A DNA stretch of 64,000 nt. Origin: Pezizomycotina sp. ARF18. Lineage: Eukaryota > Ascomycota. Of the stretch, positions 49,295 to 60,239 are shown piece after piece. The notes beneath the pieces were generated by a model. It was given only the letters and a program-made list of their open reading frames with translations. It did no database searches and was not told the origin of the DNA. Numbering within the stretch: position 1 is the stretch's first letter; every line of letters begins with the position of its first letter. The position numbers and the translations under genes were made by a program. The DNA is taken from NCBI GenBank assembly GCA_002224055.1, contig AZLU01000134.1:1-64000 (forward strand), in the 5' to 3' direction.

Positions 49295-50142
49295 CAGGGC
49301 ATTTAGTGTTGGTAGCCTTGGCATGCGGCTCAATATATAATAAATAATCAAATACATTAGATATTGAAATTCATCATTTATATTCGATAAATTATTATTC
49401 TGAATTAGATTCTAAGTTAAATTCTGCAGATATCGCAGTAAATTCTAACTTTAAATCGTTATTTTTAGCTAATACGAGCTTATTTATAATATAGTCCTAA
49501 TTTTTTTTAATAATAATAGCTACTTATATATATCGTATGTAATAAATTACGTTATTTTATATATATATATATATATTAGCACTAACTTCAGTATGCTTAG
49601 CTCATTAACTACTTGGTAACTATCAGCGGTCAAATTATAGTTCACCTCATAGTCGTTTAATTAATGGTCACTAGTTGTATTTTTTTCTTTTCTATAAGAC
49701 GTGCTTGGGAGGTATTTACGAATCTACTTGCTTCCTTAACGCTGGGCATGATCTAGCTCCTGAGCTCTGAAGTCAATATAAACCGTGATATCTTGATATA
49801 TATATATATATATAGATTGCGATAGAATAGTATAAAAAGTTCACATTCCCTAGCAGCTCGCAAACATACCCAGAAAAGAACTCGCCCTATTTAGCGGGTT
49901 CGTAACCCTTTGATGATGTAAATTTGCTATATTTTGCCTGTCAATCAACGGGCTTTTCATTTTGCACCTTTGAAGTAAAGTGTGGAAATAAGTAACGAAT
50001 ATTCATTTTCGATATACTCCTTATACGGACACCAAGCTAACCCGATACCTCCTAATTGAGGAAATATCTTTTTATACACACTTAAGGAGGTATACAGATA
50101 CGACTATAGGTATTGCTATTTACTCAGTATTTTTTTCTTTTC

Positions 50143-50189
<47 letters not shown>

Positions 50190-50375
50190 GAAAAAGACCG
50201 CTGGCGTGATTGAAGCCACTCTGAATCCAAACTGGGAGAGTTCGCTCGTTTCCTTTCTCTAAAGGCTTTGGTCAGCTACTTATTCGCTCGTTTCACTTCC
50301 TTTGGGTAAGGAAGGAGGTCTGCAAGCTCTTGAGTGTGCCTACACTCAGGGCATTTAGCGTTGGTAGCCTTGGCA
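49295..50375. repeat. Direct 29-bp repeat pair bounding AT-rich DNA
   Basis: The 29-mer starting CAGGGCATTTAG and ending GGTAGCCTTGGCA occurs at 49295-49323 and 50347-50375 in the same orientation, with one T/C difference. AT-rich DNA follows each copy. The spacing of 1052 bp and the AT-rich context suggest a decayed repeat element or two members of one dispersed family. No element protein is readable, so no family can be given. Confidence 0.6.
49325..49610. repeat. AT-rich island, probably RIP-decayed
   Basis: About 280 bp, mostly A and T with many TA steps, ending in an (AT)n run. It resembles the island at 4.7-5.2 kb. Origin not readable. Confidence 0.45.
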
Positions 50376-50399
50376 ATATTATAGCCGAGGTTAGCATCG

Positions 50400-50595
50400 T
50401 ACCTTCAAAAATTTATATAATTGGTCTTCTTCCACAAATTATAATTATAATTACAATAATAATAATTATAATAATAATAAAATTATATTATATTTTTAGT
50501 ATTTAAATAAAAAAAAATATATAGTTTTAAATATAATAGCCTAAAATTATTATTTAATAGTATCTATAACTGTAGCGTAATTAAATCTATTTAGT
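50400..50595. repeat. AT-rich island next to second 29-bp repeat
   Basis: About 200 bp of almost pure A/T following the second direct repeat. Likely the same kind of decayed repeat as 49325-49610. Confidence 0.4.
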
Positions 50596-51271
50596 CAGTA
50601 TTTCAACGAGCAACCAAGTGCCATTTTTAGGCGCCCCAAGACGACACGCACCCAGTAATAGAAAGACACGCAACTATACAGCCTTACTGTTTTGGTTTGT
50701 GGGTCGCCTCGGCAACCGAGTGAGTGAAAAGCACAACACACTAAAAAAGAGAAGAAAAAAAAGAAAAAAAAAAAAAGAGAAAGCTACTACCAAGCAGTGG
50801 TAAATAATAATAACAATAATAATAAATAATAATAATAATATGCCCAAGCAACCGCCCCCGGTTTCGTTCGAATATAAGGAAACAGAAATATCCCTTAAAC
50901 AACACGCGGGAAAGAGAAGAAACAGGAGAAGAAGAGAAGAGAGAGCAAAAATTTCTCCACGCGAACTTTTTTTTTTTTTTTTTAATATTTTTTGGTTACG
51001 GGCAAGGAAGTTTTCAGAGCTAAAACAGGAAGAGCTCGTTCTTTCTTATTTCCTCTATTTTTTTTTCTTTTAAAATCCTTGATTGTATACCACTTGTTTT
51101 TGTTCTCCTAGAAAAATTTCTCTTTAGGTATATATTTCGCCATTGCTAGTTATATACGCCTTCCCAAGCAGCTTCTCGTCAACCCTGCTTGTAATACTCG
51201 AGGCAGAAGAAACTTCAAGAGAATAAAGCCTCAAACACCGACAGTTGAGCTGTCAATCGACAGAACTAGCC

Positions 51272-54200
51272 ATGCCGGCTCAGTCTCAGTCGAATTATGG
51301 CTTGCCATCTGTATCATTTTCTTGTGAGTTAGCCATCACTTTTATTTTCTCCATGTTTTTTTGTGATTGTGGATATTGCTGCTAACAGGGCCTGAAATCT
51401 CTTCCTTCTTTGCATAGTCGCCAACAATTTTTGGGGAAAGGATGACGCCGGTGTTGGGCCGCTCTTGGAACGGATGCACAATGCGAAAACGAGTTGCGAA
51501 GAGTTAAAAGCCTTCTACGGCGGTAAGCACCTTCTCAATTCCCTCTCGTTCTACTTCTTTCGGGAAATAAAATGGTCTAGTTCAACCACATAACGAGTAA
51601 AGAAGACTGTCTAACATATACGTATATGAAACGAACAATAGCCGAGCATCTTTGGAGGAGGACTATGCGAAGAAAATGTTAGCGCTATCGCGGAAAAACT
51701 CGGGTCTCAAGAAGGAGGAAGTTTGAAAGCGAGCATGGATACAGTGCGGGCTGAAGTGGAAGCAATGGCAAAAGCTCACCAGAACATTGCGGCTCAGATG
51801 AGACACGAGCTTGAGGAACCCCTGGCCGCTTTCGCAGGAGCGATAAGGGAACGCCGTAAGATTGTACAAGGCGGGGTGGAAAAGCTTCTCAAGACCAAAA
51901 CTTCTCAGACCAATGCCGTGAATAAGGTAAGGGATTGATACAAATAGCCCATCCATCGACTCCGTGATTTTTATATCAGTCTCCGGATTCTAATGTTATT
52001 GAACCTCCCCACTCGCAATGTTCTCACAGACCCGAGACCGGTACGAAAAAGATTGTCTTCTGATCAAGAACTACCTTGCTCAGGGTCACATGGTCATGGG
52101 TCAAGAGGAGCGGAAAAACAAGGCAAAGCTAGAGAAAACACAGGTCCAGTTAGCGAGCTCAAATGCCGAATATGAAGCAGCTATCAAAGCTTTAGAGGAT
52201 ACTACAGTGAGATGGAATCGGGATTGGAAAGCCGCATGCGACGTACGTGTATCAGTACCTTCGATCTATTAAAAGGACGCACCTACTAATTTTCTTCTCA
52301 ATAGAAATTCCAAGATCTCGAGGAGGAACGAATCGACTTCTTCAAATCTAGCCTTTGGACTTTTGCCAACATCGCGTCAACAGTGTGTGTGAGCGATGAC
52401 GCGGTAAGCTCCCGATTATGAACTACCATGTACTCTCTAGTGCTAAGGCTAACAATGTAAAAATAGTCGTGTGAAAAAATGCGCATCTCGCTGGAGGATT
52501 GCGAAGTCGAGAGAGATATTGTGAGCTTCATTAGGGCAAGGGCACCGGGCAGGAGATCCCCGATCCTCCCAAATACATCAACTTTTGCAGAGGCGACATG
52601 TCGGACGATGGCCTATCAGAAGATGCCGGGGGCTATACAGTGGCGCAATTCCAGCGCGAGGTAATCCTTCTTACCGTTCATCGTCCCCGAATCCATCTAC
52701 GTATTCAAACGGCCAGGACCCCACAGAAGGCGCCGAGGACGAACCAGAGGCGGAACCCGAGCCGGAGCCTGAATCCGAGCCGGAGCCTGCTCCTGAACCG
52801 GTAACTCTCCGAGAGTCCCGCAGTAGAGATGCAACTCCATCCAAATCGTCCCACAAGAAGGAGCACAGTTCGTCCAGTAGAAGGAAATGAAGTCATCAAA
52901 GGCGCATAGAGAAGAGCAAGAGCGTGAACGAGAGTGTGAAAGGAGGCGCGAGAGGGAAATGGAACGCTACGACGAAAGGAATGAGAGGAATGAGAGGAAT
53001 GAGAGGAATGAGAGGAATGAGAGGAATGAGAGGAATGAGAGGAATGAGAGGAATGAGAGGAATGAGAGGAATGAGAGGAATGAGAGGAATGAGAGGAAGG
53101 AGGCAAGGAGAAGGACCCGGAGCGTTCCAAACTTCCATGACCGGGTGATGAGGACCAGACGCCGAGGCAGCATCCGCGACACGTTGATCATTACAGCTCA
53201 TATAACAATTCTTCAGCGCGGAGCAGGAACGATGTTCGACGAGGGTATACCGAAGATGATAGTACAGTTCGGCGCGGGCAAGGCCAGGCCCATCATCATG
53301 GTGGCCCGCAGTACGCGAATGGCTCACAGTACGGCCAACAAAAGCAAGTCCCCCGCAACGATCATCCTTTGGATGGAATTACCGCATATTGTCGACAAGC
53401 CCCGTCTGACAGAAGCTCCGCCAGCAGCCCAGATTATCGACCAATAAGTAGTAGTACCGGCAGCGAATATTCCAACCCTACTAGCGTATCATCGGCGACG
53501 CATTCGACCAAGCTGCCGCAGCAGGGAGGGAGCTCGGTTCAAAATCGCCCGGCAAGAAAAGGAGTGGTTTCCTTTCTCACACTCCCTTCCGGCGCAAGAG
53601 TAAATCCGAAAAAGACCGCCCGTCCCCAACGAAAGAAAATCGGCCCTATCCTCCACCTCAACACATTCAAGCGCAGATACCGCCCCAACATATTCAGTCC
53701 ACATGCCACCGCAGCAAAATCAACACATTCAAGCGCAGATGCCGCCCCAGCATGTTCAGTCCCACATGACACCGCAGCCTCAATGCCACTTCAGCATGTT
53801 CTCCTCCACAGCCGCAACAACAACCGCAACAACAACCGCAGCCGCTTCAACGGTACAAACTCAACCCCAGCGCACATTCAGCCGCCAGCACCGCCTCAAC
53901 CTCAGTTCCAACAAGCTCTTGTGCAGTACGGGCAACAACCTCCCCCACCACCACCAGTTGGCAATCATGTGATCAATCATAGAAATAGCTGGTCTCCGGC
54001 GACAGTTCAACGTGGTAACAATCCCACGCCTATCAATCTTAGTAGCGCCATGGGTGGCGGCAGCGGCGGCGGCGGTGTTGGAAACAGGGTACAGCGACAT
54101 GCACACTTCTTCGAACACCAAGCAAGGCAGGCAAGCCCTGAGCCTATCGACCCTCGAGCGAGCGTAATGTTGAATGTTGGTGGTAACATGTTCGGCGTAA

Positions 54201-57108
54201 ATCCCAACGAAACACCTCGGAATGCTTCGGCAGGGAGCAACCAGCCCCCGAAGCAAGAAGAGGTAGAGGATCCCGACTTTGATCCTATCGCTCAGGCCTT
54301 AGCGGAACTGAAAGGCGTGCACAAGAAGGCTAGCGTCCGAGCTTCTGCCGACAGATTCTACGGCCTGCAAACGCCAGCCCCCGGCCACTCCGGGTATAAG
54401 ATCTGCCCCAATCCCTGCACCTATGTCTGCTGCTCCAGCGATGAGGTCTGCTCCGTCACCTGCTCTATGGCAGCCACTCCAGGTATTAGGTCGGCTCCTT
54501 CACCAGCTCCGGCGCGTTCCCCTGCTCCCATCGCACGGTCTCCTTCTCCTCAACCACTTCCTACCAGGACCGCCCCTTCCCCGCGCCGCCGCCGTCTCCG
54601 CGGCAGACTCCGGTTCCTCCTCGCGCTCTGACTCCTGCTCCGCCAACGCCAGCTCCAGTCCAGTCTGCTCCAACGCCAGCTCCTGTTCAAGCTACCACTG
54701 CTCAGCCACCGTAAGCTCCCGATCAACTACCGCCCCAACTTCTGCTCCTGCTGCCAGACCGGCGCCAGCACAAGTGTCGCCCCAAAAGAGCGCACTTTCT
54801 CTGCCGCCCCGGCATTTACCTCCGCGGCCATGCAGAAAACTACCCAGAGATACGTGAACAAAACTCAGAGTATGCTTGGAAGCCAAACAGCAAGCGCGGC
54901 AAGGTCTCAGCCCGAACCGGCGCAGGCTGCACAATCAACGCAGTCCCAACAGCAACAACGCCAGCAGCAACAGGAAGCAGCAGAGGGAACAGCAGCAACG
55001 AGAACAGCAGCAACGAGAACAGCAGCAACGAGAACGGCAGCAGCGTGAACAGGAGCAGCGTGAACGAGAGCAACGGGAAAGGAGCAAAGGGAACAGCAGC
55101 AGCGTGAACGAGAGCAAAGGGAAAAGGAGCAAAGGGAACAGCAGCAACGAGAAAGAGAGCTGCAATTGCAACAAGAGCGAGAACGGGTTCAAAAGGAACA
55201 GCAACTACAACAGGAGCGGCAGAGGCTTCAACGTGAACAGCAACTGCAGCAGGAGCAGCAACGCCTACGTGAACAGCAACTGCAACAGGAGCAGGAACGG
55301 CAAAGGCAGCAGCAACAACAACAACAAGAGGAACAGCGGCGGTTACAGCAGCAGCAACAAGAGCAACAGCGCCAAAAGGAGCTCCAACGCCAGCAGGAGC
55401 TTGAGCGCCAACAGGAACAGCTGCGCCATCAGGAACTTCAACGCCAGCAGGAGCTTCAACGGCAACAAGAGCTTCAGCGGCAGCAGGAGCAACAATGGCA
55501 ACAGCAGCAAATGGCAAGCCAGCCAGAGCGTTCAGAGTCACCAGAAAGGCCCTTGAGTGGATACGAAAGCACCGGACAAGAGCTTGTTCGACGTGGTGCA
55601 AGTCCTGCCCCGCAATTGCCTGAACGAAGCAGGTCACCGCGTCCTCAGCTCGGCGAGCAACGTCGACCCTACTCACCCGCCCCACCTCCGAGTCAGCCGG
55701 ATGTAGCTCAAGGGCGAGTGTCCCGCAACCACCAACGCAGGCGCCAATAAAACAACAGATGCAGCAGCCTCCCAGGGAGCCAACCCGCTACAGCAATCCG
55801 CCGATCCGCGGGAGGCCTATCAAGCGTATTCCCCAGCCCCAGCCCCGAGGCAACCTACCCCACAGCAGTTCCCTCCGCAGGCGCAGCCGCAGAGTGTTAG
55901 AATGCCTCCACCATCACCAAGAATGCCACAGGCTCCTGTGCAAGCCAGGAGATGCCGCCTCCGAGACATCCCTCGCCATATAGTGCAACGCCAGGACCAA
56001 TGGGAAGGCAAGATATTTCCGCACGGCCTCGCCGGCTCCTTCCTACTATCAAGGCCCTTCACGCCCGGCTCCGTTTCTCCAGTAAAGCAGCAGCCGCCGC
56101 AACAGCAGCAACCGACGCCAACTTTTCAGGCTTACCAACAGCCCCGATCTGACTCTCCGGCCCTATCCTATGTTTCCATGCAACAGGCCAGGTGTCGCGT
56201 GCAGCTTCCCCATACATACCGCCTCAGCAGCAGCAGCAGCAGAACATGCCTCGTGTATACTCTCCTATCCCACCACCCTCCCCTGCTCCAATGAGGGCCG
56301 TTTCCCTGTGCCCCTGCGCCTGCTTCTCCAAACCCATACAGAGCGGTATCGCCAGCTCCTTCAATGGCCCGTTCCGTTACCATGGAGCGACCCGTTAGCA
56401 GCAAAGCACAAGCACGTTCAACGGTCAAGGCAGTATCAGTGGCATGGAATCAATTTCGGAATCAGACTACAACGCCGGATTCCAATCCCGGCCAAGGAGC
56501 AGGACCGCGGGTCCTGCTTCCCAGCCGAATATGAACGGTGTAAATGCGCCTGCCTTACGCCGCACAGGACATAGGTACCGGTGGGATGGTCGGCCAGTTA
56601 GCCGCGCAAGGCCAGGAGCGCCTTCGGTCAACAACCGCAGGAGCAAGCAAGGCCACAGAGCGCGTACGGCCCAAGACATGGGGAGACCGCTAGTGTCTAT
56701 GGTGGTCCCGAGATCGACGCTGAAACGGCGCCCTTGTGCTCGGAGGTGGGGACGAACAGCAGGGATCGAGCTTAGGGATCCTTCTAAGCATTACAGCAGA
56801 GATGGAAGGCAAATCCTTCAGTATGGTACGTTGAAAGCAATGAAGATTTTAGTTGTTCTTTTTTTTTTTTTTTAATCATCTAAAAAAACTATAATCGGAC
56901 GAAGGAGTACACTAACGTAAAGTCTTCACTTTCCAACAGCTCGCGCTCGATACACATATCCAGCCGCCATTCCAGAGGAACTCAGCTTCCATAAAGGTGA
57001 TATTCGGCCATCATCGGACACAGGATGACGGATGGTGGAGGCGAGATTGTCGATGATGACACACCGGCCGGCCTGGTGCCCAGCAACTATCTCACTTCGC
57101 TCTTTTAA
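51272..57108 (+). CDS. F-BAR and SH3 domain cytokinesis protein (Imp2/Cdc15/Hof1 type)
   Basis: Membrane-bending scaffold of the contractile ring and septum. The start at 51272 gives MPAQSQSNYGLPSVSF; an intron (about 51324-51418) leads to NNFWGKDDAGVGPLLERMHN then AKTSCEELKAFYG. The F-BAR domain continues in short exons: SLEEDYAKKMLALSRKNSGL, ASMDTVRAEVEAMAKAHQNI, TRDRYEKDCLLIKNYLAQGH, DLEEERIDFFKSSLWTFANI and LEDCEVERDIVSFI, ending near 52600. A long disordered middle follows: acidic Glu/Pro stretch (about 52735-52800), Arg/Glu-rich stretch with the 9-bp array, Pro/Gln/Ser-rich segments (53400-54800) and a Gln/Arg/Glu coiled-coil-like stretch (about 54930-55520). A last intron (56826-56938) precedes the SH3 domain, which has ARYTYPAAIPEELSFHKGDI, DDGWW and GLVPSNYLTSLF, with the stop at 57106-57108. 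Many frame breaks occur. F-BAR plus C-terminal SH3 is diagnostic of this group. Confidence 0.92.
52980..53096 (+). repeat. Perfect 9-bp tandem array, 13 copies
   Basis: Thirteen identical copies of AATGAGAGG (117 bp) within the F-BAR gene. In the reading frame that continues Asp-Glu-Arg, they encode thirteen Asn-Glu-Arg units, extending an Arg/Glu-rich stretch. Because 9 is a multiple of 3 and the unit makes no stop, the other frames stay open too, which explains the shadow frames on both strands. Confidence 0.97.
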
Positions 57109-58314
57109 AGTAATATAGTAGGTTCGGCATCGGTATCTAGGAGCAAAGATCCCCTGTGGAAAGCGGCTCGTCTAGTGCCGTGTGAAGATATGAACAGACT
57201 TCATCAACAACCCACGGTCTTTTTTCTTTTCATTTGTATTTTTCCCGAAGCATTTTTTACAAGCGCTTTATAACCACTCCTTCGTTATCTTTTTCTTTCT
57301 TTTTTTTTTTTTTATTTTTTTTATTTTTATTTCAATAATGTTATGAACTTGGTGTCTTTCTCCCCACATTTTCTAGGCGCTTGGACTTTCACAGGTTAAT
57401 TGTTTTTATCTTTTACCGTTATTCTTTGTAACTAACCGCTCAAAAACTCATGTCTATAGTATTCATGCTTTGTAATCCTCCTTGTCAGATTGATATTTAT
57501 TTAGCGAAAAGGTCCCATGTATAAAGTTCAAGTTTGTAGTTAAGGGTGGGAGGGATCTGGCGCCTTTCTTCTTCCTTCTTATTTGCATTTTCTTTGCAAA
57601 TACGACCCTGTATTAATGATTGAGGTTCTTGCCTTTTGTTAGTTTTCAATTTTTAACGAAATATGTATTACGATTACGATAAAACTTATTTTTTTTCAAC
57701 AATTCCAAGGATCGAATTTCTATACTTCTAATTAAGTCTAGCGAAATCGAGCGGCGCGTAAGCAGTTGAAGCTGTAATGAAACGCGCAACTTAAACCAAG
57801 TGACGTCAATCTAGCCGTATGAACAAGGACAATTGCGACTTTGCATTTATAATAATATAGGCTGAATGTGTATTTACGCTACTAACAACAGTTCGACCCT
57901 CTAGTTGAGAACGGTGCGCCTAGCTATTCGCACTGCATTACTACCTTCCAAGGTCTAACGATCCTACTTGAAAATAGAGTAAGAAAAAAAAATAGGTCCT
58001 CTCGAAAAAACAAAAGATGTGTGATGACGTTTAGATATTTTTCATTTTTTGAGGACATCTGTGTAACTCAACGTTTAACACCCCGAAAAAAAAGCTACAG
58101 GGGCCATTATTCATTCGTAATTTAAAAAAACACGTTATGATAATCGCAGCATCCAGTCGTAATGTAATGATTAACCGTAAGCAAGCCCTAGATATACAAA
58201 ATCTGATATAGTTCCCTCATGCTCATATGCCTCGGAAGAAATAAAAATCCAGCAAATGAAAATAAAAAACCGAGCAAGAAAGGTCATAACGTGAACGCTA
58301 AATCGAAACAGATC

Positions 58315-58345
<31 letters not shown>

Positions 58346-58401
58346 ACGAAAGGAAGAACGACTGCGTCTGATGACTTAAAATGCAAACATAATCGCATTG
58401 C
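57109..58401. other. Convergent intergenic region
   Basis: T-rich just after the F-BAR stop (57240-57330), with a 25-base A run near 58315-58340. No coding motif on either strand. It should hold both 3' untranslated regions. Confidence 0.5.
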
Positions 58402-59156
58402 TCATGTCCCTTTTCTCTTCTCGGCAGCTTTCAATCTTTGAAAGAATGTATCCAGTACGAATAATTAATTCTAAAAGATATCATTGTATTAGCAAATATA
58501 ACAAATTAATGTATGGTTGAAAATTTACTGACCTTGGTATTCGACCTTGTACGTCGCCGGCACATCCTCGTCCTCCTCCCCAAGCAGGGGATAACCCCGC
58601 TCCTGCGATTTCCAACTTCAACCGCAAGCCTACATTCTCCCCCAGTCCTACCCAGATGATCGTACCGGGTTCCTCAGTGATCGTACCTTCAGAAGCTGCA
58701 GCGGCAGCGGCGGCAAACGCGCTGGCACTCTTCCTTGCGCCAGCTCTATCGACGGACTCGTCACGCCATTTCCGCCTCACGCGGAAAAAGCTTTCAAAAA
58801 TCGGTACCACCGACTCAAAGAGGCCTCTGCGTGGGCCGAATTTGACGAGCGACGCCTGTGAGCATACCTGCGTGAACAGCTCGAAGGACTCGAGCGTCAC
58901 GGTCGGTGCTCGCGAATTTCTTTTCCGGTGGGAGAATTCTCGGGAGGGAGAGGGAGAAAATGCGTGTAAAGCCGACCCAGCGCGGGCAATCCAGGAAGGC
59001 TTCCCGGCGTAGCCTTTTGTTGTTGCTGTTGCTGCTGTTGCTGCTGCTGGCTGTGGTAGCGAAGCTTCTCCTGGATCTTGGACGGTGAAGATCCGCAGAA
59101 GGCGTCCAGGTTTTCGGAAGTACCGAGAAGGGTGCAATGGTTATAGGGGGCGCCAT
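58402..59156 (-). CDS. Unidentified conserved-looking protein
   Basis: Not recognised. The ATG at 59156 gives MAPPITIAPF; another frame continues YFRKPGRLLRIFTVQD, then a Gln run encoded by a CAG/CAA microsatellite (about 59015-59055), then PGSLPGLPALGRLYTHFLPL in a third frame. The best-supported block is an open frame with VTLESFELFTQVCSQASLVK, FGPRRGLFESVVPIFESFF, an Ala run, and GENVGLRLKLEIAGAGLSP. After a frame change it reads GEEDEDVPATYKVEYQ, ending at a GTCAGT donor (intron 58471-58532). A last exon can be read as LDTFFQRLKAAEKRKGT and a stop. Frame breaks resemble those of neighbouring genes. No signal peptide or clear membrane segment. The composition suggests a soluble, mostly helical protein. 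Confidence 0.5.
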
Positions 59157-60005
59157 AGCGGTGCGAAGGTTTTTTTTTTTCTGATCGCTATCGCTGAAGA
59201 GAAGGGAAACAATCCGATGCTAGGTAAAAAGAAACAAACTCGAAATAACATACCTCTCGTGGTAATCGCAAAGATTAACCGCCTGGTCATCGCAATGAGT
59301 TGAGTAGGGTAGGGTACTGTCATAATTGCGGCGAGCGTTGCGCTGAAGGTGGATTGACTCCAGATTTTCCGGAACCATGGGGGAGCCTTTATATAATACT
59401 TACAAGTCCTTTGGTCGATATAATAATAATGTATGCAATGGTTCATAAATAGAAGCAAAGCTCTTTTTTCCAAATAATAGACTAGCAAAAAAAAAAAATC
59501 TTTCTCTTCTCTCTCCACTCTCTCCCTTGTTTAGAATGCGCGTCAATTCTCTCCTTTAGATAATGAGTTCATGCGGGTCATCGTTTCTGTACATGTAAGT
59601 TTCACCTTATGCTCTCGGATATGCAGGTGAGAAGAAGAGGGAAAAAGGGAGAAAATGAGAGAAGAAAAGTAAATAATGAAATAATACAATAAATAAATAA
59701 AGCAGGCAAGAAAGGAAAAGGGCCAGAATGAGAAGAGGTCGTTATTTTTTCTTCGTTTGGAGAGAGCCGGCTCCACTTTGAGTCTCTGGCCACTCAATTT
59801 ATCTCCTCTCTCTCTCTCTCTTTTTCATATATATATATTATTATTGTTATTGTTTTTTTTTTCTTTCTTTTTCTTTCTTTTTTTTCTCAAGTATTTCCTT
59901 CTCTTCTTTCTTCATGTCTTTGATTGCGGAAAAGGGACGAGCTAATATGCATTTCATTAGCCTTACTGGGTTATCTCTACCCTCAAAGATAACGCTTGCC
60001 CTATC
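59157..60005. other. Non-coding stretch upstream of the unidentified gene
   Basis: Upstream side of the minus-strand gene. GA-rich near 59630-59680, CT repeats near 59806-59822 and T/C-rich DNA to 59910. No gene supported. Confidence 0.45.
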
Positions 60006-60239
60006 GTCACCCAAGGACCGAAACCACCCTTGTCTTGTTTCGTTCGCTTGTACTTATTTCGTCGTGGATTGGCCACAGATTGGCCCGGCTTTTTGATTTG
60101 AATGCATCAACTCTCCTAAGTGGGTCACCCAAGGACCGAAACCACCCTTGCCGTTGTTCGTTCGCTTGACTTATTTCGTCGTGGATTGGCCACAGATTGG
60201 CCCGGTTTTCTGATTTGAATGCATCAACTCTCCTAGTGG
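60006..60239. repeat. Tandem duplication, 118-bp unit
   Basis: Copy 1 (60006-60123) and copy 2 (60124-60239) share GTCACCCAAGGACCGAAACC, TTATTTCGTCGTGGATTGGC, CACAGATTGGCCCGG and GATTTGAATGCATCAACTCT. They differ by substitutions (for example GGCTTTTTG versus GGTTTTCTG) as well as small indels, so the duplication is old enough to have diverged. No coding role seen. Confidence 0.88.

Larger units (their letters stand above)
48191..51271. other. Gene-free region with AT-rich islands upstream of NOT1 and F-BAR gene
   Basis: About 3 kb between divergent genes. It contains GGA/GAA-rich DNA (48590-48660), poly-T near 48777-48811, an (AACAG)n stretch (48885-48910), TA repeats (49559-49577 and 49795-49814), a TTA microsatellite (50143-50188) and two AT-rich islands. 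No coding sequence is supported, but the first exon of NOT1 may lie in the first few hundred bases. Confidence 0.5.

Noticed and set aside
52887-53327. Several overlapping frames on both strands across the 9-bp array
   Set aside because: A 9-bp unit without stops keeps every frame open; only the frame continuing the F-BAR protein is meaningful.
54840-55685. 281-codon minus-strand frame rich in Ala, Val and Leu
   Set aside because: It is the antisense of the Gln/Arg/Glu repeats of the F-BAR gene; repetitive codons keep it open by chance.
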